Part shown: positions 1 through 7,931 of the stretch, one piece after another
Layout of the letters: each line of letters starts with the position of its first letter
How positions within the stretch are numbered: position 1 is the first letter of the stretch
NCBI GenBank assembly: GCA_022842065.1
Contig: JALHQH010000030.1
Coordinates: 62,001-126,000, forward strand
Length of the DNA: 64,000 nt
From: Caldilineaceae bacterium
GTDB taxonomy: Bacteria > Chloroflexota > Anaerolineae > Caldilineales > Caldilineaceae
Reading direction: 5' to 3'
Translations under genes and position numbers: made by a program
Notes under the pieces: model-generated
The model's input: only the letters and a program-made list of their open reading frames with translations
Told to the model about the DNA's origin: nothing
The model's database searches: none

Positions 1-513
1 TACATGGGTGTCCAACCAATGCTCAGTATTGAGACAGCGCGCGCGATAGCCGCAGCAGCAGGACAGACCTACTCAGCGGAAATGGCGCCTTTTCTGCAGG
101 CGCGTCAACTCCACGCCACCAAAAGCTGTTTGGAAGCAGGCGGCGTCGTCCGCATCGTGCCCGATTTACAGCAAGGGAATGAGTGCATTCCTGTCCCCCT
201 TTACCAACGCACGCGTCTGTTTCCTCCGGCCTTTGCGGAACTGGCGTTGCGCACCGGCGCGGTGATGCTGCCGGCTTCCGCCAGCGTTGACCTGCATGGC
301 CGCGTGGCAATTACCTTTCACGCACCGCTGCATACAGGAGATGCAAGCCAAAGCCGCAGCGAACGGATCGCGGCAATCGTCAAGCAATATGTGGCCTTTC
401 TACATACGGCCTGGCTCACGGCGCCGGGCAATCTTAAACTCGGACAGATGGCGAGTTTTGTGGCAAACGGTGCCCCAATGACAAAAGAAGGAAGCATGAA
501 TGATGTTGTCTGA
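1..513 (+). CDS. C-terminal part of an LpxL-like acyltransferase domain protein (5' partial)
   Basis: The reading frame is open to the left edge, so this is probably the end of a longer gene. The residues align by eye with the C-terminal third of the two large adenylation-carrier-acyltransferase proteins downstream. Shared marks are an RQL helix, GGVVRIVPDLQQG (there GGVIAIAPDVNRG), and FAELALRTGA (there FAELALLTGA). That pattern, an Asp-containing loop followed by an FAELA helix, resembles the lipid A acyltransferase (LpxL/HtrB) family. The conserved WAKNPWALPWWLMSEHLACP ending of the other copies is absent and replaced by an unrelated tail. The gene overlaps the start of the following carrier-protein gene by 14 bases, suggesting translational coupling. 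Whether adenylation and carrier domains precede it cannot be seen here. Confidence 0.6.
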   Translation, partial: YMGVQPMLSIETARAIAAAAGQTYSAEMAPFLQARQLHATKSCLEAGGVVRIVPDLQQGNECIPVPLYQRTRLFPPAFAELALRTGAVMLPASASVDLHGRVAITFHAPLHTGDASQSRSERIAAIVKQYVAFLHTAWLTAPGNLKLGQMASFVANGAPMTKEGSMNDVV

Positions 514-769
514 AACACAAATTATCCAATCGCTGATAAACTACCTCCAGACGGAGTTGAGTCAAGACCGCCTGTTGATCACCCCGGAAACGGCCTTGAT
601 CGAAGCCGGTTTGATCGATTCCTTAACCATTTTCAAATTAATCGTCTTTCTGGAAGAACACTTTACGATCAAAATTCAAGCAGAGGACATTGTAGTGGAG
701 AACTTTGCAACGGTGTGCGCCTTGCAAGCACTTGTGCAACGCAAATTACCGCTCTTGAATAAAGAGTAA
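500..769 (+). CDS. Free-standing acyl/peptidyl carrier protein
   Basis: This is an 89-residue protein with the pattern of a phosphopantetheine carrier. The motif GLIDSLTIFKL places the likely modified serine at Ser41, followed by the acidic recognition helix FLEEHF. It would carry an activated acyl or aminoacyl group as a thioester in the cytoplasm. It sits inside the cluster with two carrier-containing synthetases, so it may serve as an extra loading site or as the donor for the acyltransferase-like domain encoded just before it. A purine-rich ribosome site (gaaggaag) lies at about 487-494. The start could be 500 or the adjacent ATG at 503. It overlaps the previous gene by 14 bases. Confidence 0.85.
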   Translation: MMLSETQIIQSLINYLQTELSQDRLLITPETALIEAGLIDSLTIFKLIVFLEEHFTIKIQAEDIVVENFATVCALQALVQRKLPLLNKE

Positions 770-781
770 GGAGTAACGACC

Positions 782-2104
782 ATGAACATCCCACCAACGT
801 GTGATATTGTTGTGATTGGGGGCGGGCCGGCCGGTAGCCTGGCCGCGACCTACCTGAGTCAGAAGGGCTATGCAGTTGTGCTGCTGGAAAAGCAGCAACA
901 CCCACGCTATGCCGTCGGCGAAAGCCTCTTGCCCGACTTCTGGAAATATTGTGATGAAGCCGGCGTAAGCGCCAAAATCGAGGCCGAAGGCTTTATTCGC
1001 AAGGCCGGTGGCAGCGTTGATTGGGAGGGCACCATGCACCGCCTTTCCTTTAAGGACTTTGGCTATACCCGACCGGCGCTCCATGTTGAACGCGACCGCT
1101 TTGACCAGATCCTGCTGACCCATGCCGGCGCGTGTGGCGTCCAGATTTTTGAACAAGTAGCGGTGATTGATGCCGATTTTAGCGACCCCGCCGCCGTGGT
1201 CGTGAACTATCGCGCCGTGGGTGAGGCGGCGGCCCAAGCACGCCCGGAACGCATCACCTGTCGCTATGTGGTTGACGCCAGCGGCCAGAATGCGGTCATT
1301 GGGCGGCAATTGGGCCTGCGCATCATTGATGAGGCCTTTCGCTTTATGAGTGTCTGGGGCTATTTTACCGATTCAAGCTATCTGGCGGCCGATGGGCAGA
1401 TTTATCCAGCCAGTCAGGTACGCACCGTCCCGCCCACCACTTATGTCAGCGCCCTACCCCAAGGTGATGGCTGGGCCTGGCTCTGGCACATTATGCTGCG
1501 CGAGATGACAAGTATCGGCTTAGTCTTGCCGTTAGCCTGGGTCAAAAGCGTCAAAGCGCAAGAAGGGGGCTGGGAAAGCTGGTATTTGCGCCAATGTGAA
1601 GCGATCCCGCTCTTGCAACGTTTGCTCCAACCGGCCCGTTTTTGTCCTGGCTCGGTGCGGCTGGTGCGCGACTATGCCTATCGCAGCCGTCAAGTGGCGG
1701 GGCCGGGCTTTTTCCTGATTGGTGACGCGGCTGGTTTTATTGACCCGATCTTTTCGGTTGGGGTTGTATTAGGAATGTATGGGGCTTATATCGCCGCCTG
1801 GAGCATTGACCGATGTTTACAGACACCGGCACGGTGCGCCGAATATCAGGCAATCTTTAGCCGTCAATTGCAAAATCGTCTGGAACTGGGGCGCGCCTTG
1901 GCGCTGCCCTATTATCAAACAACCACGGAGGGGCAGCAACAAGCCAGACAAGCCATCGCCTTTGCCGGCGTCGAAGCGCAAGGGTTGATGTATGCCGCAG
2001 CGTTGTTGACGGCCCGTTCACCCAATTTCACCAGCCTGATCGATAGCCCGGCGATTCGTCAAGACGCGCAAGCGCGCCTCCAGCCGTTATCAGTGGCGGT
2101 ATGA
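782..2104 (+). CDS. FAD-dependent oxidoreductase, flavin halogenase-like
   Basis: This 440-residue flavoprotein has an N-terminal dinucleotide fold (IVVIGGGPAGS, residues about 9-19), the GESLLP segment near residue 45 and the second FAD motif FLIGDAAGFIDPIFS. These are typical of the flavin-dependent halogenase and geranylgeranyl-reductase group. The halogenase WxWxIP motif appears as WLWHIM, with the proline replaced by Met, so halogenase chemistry is not assured and oxidation or reduction is equally possible. It lies 12 bases after the carrier-protein gene and just before the first synthetase, which suggests it works on a carrier-bound intermediate. That role is inference from position. 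The start is well placed after aaagagtaaggag. Confidence 0.8.
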   Translation: MNIPPTCDIVVIGGGPAGSLAATYLSQKGYAVVLLEKQQHPRYAVGESLLPDFWKYCDEAGVSAKIEAEGFIRKAGGSVDWEGTMHRLSFKDFGYTRPALHVERDRFDQILLTHAGACGVQIFEQVAVIDADFSDPAAVVVNYRAVGEAAAQARPERITCRYVVDASGQNAVIGRQLGLRIIDEAFRFMSVWGYFTDSSYLAADGQIYPASQVRTVPPTTYVSALPQGDGWAWLWHIMLREMTSIGLVLPLAWVKSVKAQEGGWESWYLRQCEAIPLLQRLLQPARFCPGSVRLVRDYAYRSRQVAGPGFFLIGDAAGFIDPIFSVGVVLGMYGAYIAAWSIDRCLQTPARCAEYQAIFSRQLQNRLELGRALALPYYQTTTEGQQQARQAIAFAGVEAQGLMYAAALLTARSPNFTSLIDSPAIRQDAQARLQPLSVAV

Positions 2105-2177
2105 GAAGCTAGCGTGCGGTTGTTACATAAGCGGAAGGCGGAACAAATTACCCATCTTTGCAACCTTCTTCAAAAGA

Positions 2178-5057
2178 GTGAACAAAAAGTTGCAAGAAAA
2201 CAAATCGATGAAAGTTAGCTGGAACTTACGTATGGATACAACATTTCAAAAACAACTGGCGATTCAAGCGAAGTGTTTCCACCCCAGTGGAGAATGGGAA
2301 GCGTTTCCGCCTGCTGGCGTAAGTAGCTCCCTTGTCACCCGCTTTGAGGCGATGGCCGCACGCTATCCAGAACGACCGGCTATAAAAATGGCTGATCTTT
2401 GTTTGACCTATGCGGTGTTGAACCAACAGGCGAATCAGGTCGCGCACGCTGTGTTAGCACAAATGACAGATCACAATTCCCCAGTGCTCTTACTCTTCGG
2501 CCATACGCCAACGGCCGGCGCTGCGATCTTCGGTGTTTTGAAAGCAGGTCACTTCTACACGCCCTTCGATCCAACCCAACCGGCAGCGCGCCTGATCGAG
2601 AGAGTGGTGGATAGCGGCGCGCGTCTGCTTCTGACCGATCAGCAACATCTGGCGTTAGCAAGAGAAATCAACGCGACGAACGTCATCATTCTTGTAATCG
2701 ACGCGCTACCGGTAGTGGCCGCTCTGCACAATCCTGGTTTGTCCATCACTGCCGATGCACCGGCTTTGCTTTTGTATACCTCCGGCTCAACCGGACGTCC
2801 CAAAGGCATTCTGCTCAGTCATCGCGCTTTGCTCCATCGCATCAAGCGTCAAACCGAAATTATTCACCTGAGTTGTGAAGATCGCTGCGCTTGCGTCCAT
2901 ACCTATGACGCCATTGCCGGTCTGCGCGATCTCTTCTGTCCATTGCTCAACGGCGCTATGACCTGCTTATTTGATCTCAAGCGCCATCCGTTGGCTGAAC
3001 TGCCGGCTTGGCTACAAGCGGAAGGGATTACGATCCTGGGTTTTGTCACGCCGATCTTCCGCCACCTGCTGAACTTGCTCCCGCCGGATGCGGTTTTCCC
3101 GCGGGTGCGCATGATCTGCATCGGCGGCGACACACTCTATCGCCAAGATGTGGAACGCTATCGACAAGCCTTCCCACCCACCGCCATCCTTTACAATTCG
3201 CTGGGGGCAACCGAGACGGCCGGCGGTTTCTGTTACTATCTCTTTGACCATCATTCCCCGTTGCCGCCTGACCCGTTGCCAGTCGGCTATCCGATGATCG
3301 ATATGACAATTACGATTGTTGACCAGGCCGCGCAGCCGTTGGTCTCCAATGAACCGGGTGAAATTGTGTTATCAACACCCTACCTGGCCCAAGGGTATTG
3401 GCAACAGCCCGATCAAACCGCTGCCCGTTTCCGCACGACGGGAAGCAGCCCGAGCTACCTGACCGGCGACATCGGCTTTCTCCGCCCCGATGGTTGTCTG
3501 ATCCACCAGGGGCGCCACGATCATCAAGTCAAGATTCGTGGGTATCGGGTAGAGATTGGGGAGGTGGAACGCACCTTGCTGCGCCACCCGGCGGTGCAGG
3601 AAGTGGCCGTTGTTTTGCTTGCCCGTGACCAAGCAGATGCGCAACTGGTTGCCTACTGGGTTGCGCAACCGACCCTGGTGGCAACACAAGCCGAACTCGC
3701 GGCCTGGCTGAATACAACTTTGCCGACCTATATGATCCCCAGCGCCTTTGTTATGCTGGAAAGCTTGCCGCTTAGCCCAAATGGCAAGGTGGATCGCCGT
3801 ACACTCCCGATACCAGCTTTTAACTCCGGCCATGACCGCGCCGTTGCTGTCGCGCCGCGTACACCGACCGAGCAAGTGTTGGCCCAGCTCTGGTGTGAGT
3901 TATTGCAGGTGGCGCAGATTGGCATCCATGACAACTTCTTTCAAGCCGGCGGCCATTCTGTGCTAGTGGTGCGCATGTTGGCGCAGGTCGAACAACAATT
4001 CCGACGACCGCTTGTGTTGCGTGACTTTGTCTTCAATCCAACCATCGCCCATCTGGCAACCTTGCTCGACAACGCGCAAGCCGGGGCGTTAGCAGTAGCG
4101 CTAAGCGAAACACAACCCATTGGGTCAGAAAATGAACCTTTACGTTTGCTGTACGATGCCCTCGCCGATAAGGGTAAGTTCGCCCAGATGCAAAAAGCTT
4201 TGCAACCAAAACGTACAATTCCCCGCCTTTTGCAGGTACTTTTGCGCTTGCCCCAACCCATTGCCCTGCAACTTTTAGCGTGGGCCGTGCAGCAGCCGTG
4301 GGTGCAACGCCGTTATTTGCCAAGACAAACTGCTTTGGTACAACAATTTCTTGACGGAGTGGAAGGGTTGACACAACCGAAGCAGTCGCTGGCGCGATGT
4401 CTGTTTTTCGGTTTTTTGAACCACTTTGGGCTGCGGGGCGCACTTTTCCGACGTCTACGTACGGAAGGGCGCACCATCCCTGTTGCGGGATTGGCACTGT
4501 TGACGCACGCGCGCACACAGGGCCGACCAGTCATCTTGTTAAATAGTCATACCTATCAAGCCTCTTATTTCCGTTCCCTCGAGTTGGTGCAAGGCGGGGT
4601 TGGGAGTATGGAGGAGTTGATTCGAGAGACCAATCTTGCGCCAGTGACAGCCCGCCACATTTTGTATGCGCGCCAGCTAGAGCTTGCCTGCCAAACGCTC
4701 CAGCAAGGGGGAGCCATTTCGCTTGCACCGGATGTAAACCGGGGGTATGGCCCACACATTGCCGTTGGGTTTCATGGACGAATGCATACATTTCGTACGA
4801 GCTTTGCCGAATTGGCCTTGCTGACTGGTGCGCAGATATTTTTTGTCGCCAGTGATCTGAAAGCATACAACCGCTTCAGCTTTCGCCTAGTTGGCCCGTT
4901 CGACCAGGGAAGCGCAACCATGAGCCATACAGAGCAGGTGCAACATCTCATGAATCAATATATTAAGCAGCTTCGGCAGCAATGGGCAAAGAACCCGTGG
5001 GCGTTGCCCTGGTGGTTAATGAGCGAACATCTGGCCTGCCCCCCAGTTTTTGCTTGA
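2178..5057 (+). CDS. NRPS-like synthetase 1: adenylation, carrier, LpxL-like acyltransferase
   Basis: The 959-residue protein carries an adenylation domain (about residues 50-545), a carrier domain (about 555-640) and a C-terminal acyltransferase-like domain (about 690-955). Adenylation motifs are clear: LLLYTSGSTGRPKG (A3), YNSLGATETAG (A5), TGDIGF (A7), KIRGYRVEIGEVE (A8) and PLSPNGKVDRR (A10). The substrate-gripping Asp of A4 is present in VHTYDAIAG. The carrier serine is Ser594 in AGGHSVLVV. The last domain has a candidate active His at 791 in LLNSHTYQA and PDVNRGYGP, similar in pattern to LpxL, but the acidic residue of the LpxL HX4D/E motif is Ser here. There is no condensation or thioesterase domain. 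The start is uncertain: GTG 2178, ATG 2208 or ATG 2232. Confidence 0.85.
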   Translation: MNKKLQENKSMKVSWNLRMDTTFQKQLAIQAKCFHPSGEWEAFPPAGVSSSLVTRFEAMAARYPERPAIKMADLCLTYAVLNQQANQVAHAVLAQMTDHNSPVLLLFGHTPTAGAAIFGVLKAGHFYTPFDPTQPAARLIERVVDSGARLLLTDQQHLALAREINATNVIILVIDALPVVAALHNPGLSITADAPALLLYTSGSTGRPKGILLSHRALLHRIKRQTEIIHLSCEDRCACVHTYDAIAGLRDLFCPLLNGAMTCLFDLKRHPLAELPAWLQAEGITILGFVTPIFRHLLNLLPPDAVFPRVRMICIGGDTLYRQDVERYRQAFPPTAILYNSLGATETAGGFCYYLFDHHSPLPPDPLPVGYPMIDMTITIVDQAAQPLVSNEPGEIVLSTPYLAQGYWQQPDQTAARFRTTGSSPSYLTGDIGFLRPDGCLIHQGRHDHQVKIRGYRVEIGEVERTLLRHPAVQEVAVVLLARDQADAQLVAYWVAQPTLVATQAELAAWLNTTLPTYMIPSAFVMLESLPLSPNGKVDRRTLPIPAFNSGHDRAVAVAPRTPTEQVLAQLWCELLQVAQIGIHDNFFQAGGHSVLVVRMLAQVEQQFRRPLVLRDFVFNPTIAHLATLLDNAQAGALAVALSETQPIGSENEPLRLLYDALADKGKFAQMQKALQPKRTIPRLLQVLLRLPQPIALQLLAWAVQQPWVQRRYLPRQTALVQQFLDGVEGLTQPKQSLARCLFFGFLNHFGLRGALFRRLRTEGRTIPVAGLALLTHARTQGRPVILLNSHTYQASYFRSLELVQGGVGSMEELIRETNLAPVTARHILYARQLELACQTLQQGGAISLAPDVNRGYGPHIAVGFHGRMHTFRTSFAELALLTGAQIFFVASDLKAYNRFSFRLVGPFDQGSATMSHTEQVQHLMNQYIKQLRQQWAKNPWALPWWLMSEHLACPPVFA

Positions 5058-5066
5058 GGTAAAACG

Positions 5067-7928
5067 ATGCCAAATTTTGAAACTTCCGACTTCAATACAA
5101 CAGTAACCGAACGCTTTGAACGGATGGCGGCCCTTCATGCCTTGCAATGCGTCCTACAAACGGCGCAGGCAACCTGGTCCTACACTGAACTCAATCAGGC
5201 CGCCAACCAGATTGCCCACCGGCTGCTGCAACAAGAGGGCGCGGCGGGCGGCCAAGTCATCGTCTTTTGTGCAGCATTGAGCTGGCAGATAGCGGCGCTG
5301 CTGGCGGTGATTAAGGCCGGGAAGACGGTAATCGTTGCGGATACCAGCCTGCCCGATGCACGGTTGGGCTTTATTTTTGCCGATAGTCAGGCGACGACCG
5401 TCCTGGTTGACGCCCCCTTGGCCGCACGGGCAACGGCGATCCTGGCGACGGTGGACGAGCCGTCCTGTCTGATCACACCGCTGACCGTTGACACCCCTGC
5501 CGCTGCTACCGCTGTTGCCAACCCGGCCCTGGTGATCGATCCCGACACGCCCTTGGCCATGATTTACACATCGGGGTCAACCGGCAACCCCAAGGGCGTG
5601 GTGCGCAGCCATCGCACCCAAATGCAAAATATCTGGCATTTTCACCAACGGAGCAACTTGCCGACCCCCTGTCGTGGCGGGGTGAGCAGTTCGTTGGCCT
5701 ATGCCGCCACCTTTGGCCTGACCTTACGGCTGCTGCTACAGGGCAGTACGATCTATGCCTATGATCTCACGGCTGGTAGCCTGCCGGGCTTTACCCAATG
5801 GTTGACTCAGGAGCGCATTCACTTCATCATCCCGCCAATTGCTCTGGTGCGGCAATGGTGCAATTCACTCACTGCGCCGGTTGAACTACCCGATTTACAG
5901 TTGGTTGAATTTGTCGGCGCGCAGGTCAACAAACAGGACTTGCAGCAACTGCGTGCCAAAGTGCTGGGTGATTACACCATCGCGCTGGTCTATGGCGCGA
6001 CGGAAACGCTTAATGTTACCAACTATCTGGTGGGCGATCTAGCCCAACTGCCAGAAGGCGCGCTGCCTGGCGGCTATTTTAGCGCTGACAAAGCCGTTCT
6101 GGTGCTGGATGAGCAGGGCGAAGCTGTAGCGCAGGGGCAAGTCGGGGAAATTGTGGTGGCCAGCCGCTATATTGGGACTGGCTACTGGCGGCGGGTAGCG
6201 CTCACCGCCGCCAAATTTAGAAGCGATCCACAGGAACCAACACGCCGTCTATTTTTTACCGGCGACCTGGGCTACCTGGCAGATGACGGCGGTCTATACA
6301 TTACCGGTCGTAAAGATTTTATGGTGAAGGTGCGCGGCTATCTTGTCGAATTGACCGAGGTGGAGCAAGTGCTGGCGGCGGTCAATGGCGTCGCCCAGGC
6401 AGTGGTGGTTGCCCAGGAGGCGGCAACCGCCGAGCCGAACAGCGGTGCGGAAAAAGAATTAACGGCCTATTGGGTGCGTGAGCCACAAGCCAACCTGACC
6501 CAGCCGCAATTGCGCGCGCAACTGGCCGAACGGTTGCCAGCCTATATGTTGCCGACCCATTTTGTCGAGCTGGCCGCGCTGCCGTTGACCCCGAATGGCA
6601 AAATTGATCGGCGCGCCCTGCCCGTACCCACGATCGACCAGGGCGCCGCGGCTGGTGCCGTTGCGGCACCAAGCACGCCAACCGAACAAGCGCTGTTACA
6701 GATCTGGCGGCAATTGTTGCAACGCGAGGCAATTGGCTTCCACGACAATTTTTTCGCGCTGGGTGGTCATTCACTGCTGGCATTGCGTCTACTGGTAGCG
6801 GTGGAACAACATTTCCAGTGTGCGCTTGAACTGCGTTCATTTGTCTTTACCCCCACCATCGCCCACATGGCCGCCCTCCTTGATCGTCGGCAAGCGGCGA
6901 TGGTGACTGGACAACCGGCGGCTGTGGCGGCAACAACGCCGTTGCCAAACCAGGAAGCGCTTGACATGCTCTATGCGGCGTTAACAGATCCGCCCAAAAT
7001 GCAACAACTGCACCACGCCGCCCACCCGACGAAAGCCCGCCCCCGCTGGCTACAACTGCTGTTGCGCCTACCCCAACCGCTGGCCATGACAAGTCTGGCC
7101 TGGCTAGTGCAACAACGTTGGGTGCAACAACGCTATTTGTCCAGACAAATAAAGTTGGTTCAACAATTCCTGGCCGCTCTGGAACAGCCGCGCTTGCCAA
7201 TGCACTCACCTGAAACCGTCCTTTCCCGCGCTTTGTTTTTTGGCTCTTTGCAGCACTTTCAACTGCGCCGTGCGATCTTTCAGCGTCTTCGTCAGCAGCC
7301 GCCCTTGCCCATAGCAGGGATGCCGTTGTTGGAAAAGGCGCGTGCGCAGCAACAAGGCGTAATTTTACTAATCAGCCATGATTATCAGGCGCCCTATTTT
7401 CGCACCCTGCGGCTAATGCAGCGCACCATTGCCAACATGGCGCCTCTTGTTCAGCCGCACGCCGTTGATCCGGTTATGGCGGAAACCATGTTATATGCCC
7501 ACCAGTTGGAACTAGCGCGACAAATATTGCAACAAGGGGGCGTGATCGCCATTGCCCCAGATGTGAATCGCGGGCATGGGCCTCAAACCGCCGTTCCTTT
7601 CCATGGCCGCTTGCACCAATTTCGTACCACTTTTGCCGAACTGGCGCTGCTCACCGATGCCCAGCTCATCTTTGTCGCCAGTGATCTACAAGCGTACAAC
7701 CGTTTCAGCTTTCAATTGGTCGGGCCGTTTGACAAGGGGACGCCGGCAATGAGCTACGCCGACCGGGTGCAACATCTGCTGAATCAATATGTGGCGCATC
7801 TGCGGCAGCAATGGGCTAAGAATCCGTGGGCGCTGCCCTGGTGGTTGATGAGTGAACATTTAGCCTGTCCCCCGGCGGAGACCGCGCCGGGCAGCATGCC
7901 CACTAATCAGATGTTAAAGGAAAGATAG
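5067..7928 (+). CDS. NRPS-like synthetase 2: adenylation, carrier, LpxL-like acyltransferase
   Basis: This 953-residue paralogue of the preceding gene has the same three-part layout. Adenylation motifs include AMIYTSGSTGNPKG (residues about 165-178), LVYGATETLN, FTGDLGYL, VKVRGYLVELTEVE and LTPNGKIDRR. The carrier serine is Ser569 in GGHSLLALR. The C-terminal domain has His771 in LLISHDYQA and ends with the same WWLMSEHLACP block as its twin. In the A4 region, where the first synthetase has Asp, this one has Tyr by alignment (SSLAYAATFG), so it may activate a substrate lacking an alpha-amino group, or be altered in activity. The ATG follows a gaggt ribosome site that overlaps the stop of the preceding gene, implying co-translation. 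The acceptor of the transferred group is unknown. Confidence 0.85.
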   Translation: MPNFETSDFNTTVTERFERMAALHALQCVLQTAQATWSYTELNQAANQIAHRLLQQEGAAGGQVIVFCAALSWQIAALLAVIKAGKTVIVADTSLPDARLGFIFADSQATTVLVDAPLAARATAILATVDEPSCLITPLTVDTPAAATAVANPALVIDPDTPLAMIYTSGSTGNPKGVVRSHRTQMQNIWHFHQRSNLPTPCRGGVSSSLAYAATFGLTLRLLLQGSTIYAYDLTAGSLPGFTQWLTQERIHFIIPPIALVRQWCNSLTAPVELPDLQLVEFVGAQVNKQDLQQLRAKVLGDYTIALVYGATETLNVTNYLVGDLAQLPEGALPGGYFSADKAVLVLDEQGEAVAQGQVGEIVVASRYIGTGYWRRVALTAAKFRSDPQEPTRRLFFTGDLGYLADDGGLYITGRKDFMVKVRGYLVELTEVEQVLAAVNGVAQAVVVAQEAATAEPNSGAEKELTAYWVREPQANLTQPQLRAQLAERLPAYMLPTHFVELAALPLTPNGKIDRRALPVPTIDQGAAAGAVAAPSTPTEQALLQIWRQLLQREAIGFHDNFFALGGHSLLALRLLVAVEQHFQCALELRSFVFTPTIAHMAALLDRRQAAMVTGQPAAVAATTPLPNQEALDMLYAALTDPPKMQQLHHAAHPTKARPRWLQLLLRLPQPLAMTSLAWLVQQRWVQQRYLSRQIKLVQQFLAALEQPRLPMHSPETVLSRALFFGSLQHFQLRRAIFQRLRQQPPLPIAGMPLLEKARAQQQGVILLISHDYQAPYFRTLRLMQRTIANMAPLVQPHAVDPVMAETMLYAHQLELARQILQQGGVIAIAPDVNRGHGPQTAVPFHGRLHQFRTTFAELALLTDAQLIFVASDLQAYNRFSFQLVGPFDKGTPAMSYADRVQHLLNQYVAHLRQQWAKNPWALPWWLMSEHLACPPAETAPGSMPTNQMLKER

Positions 7929-7931
7929 TCG

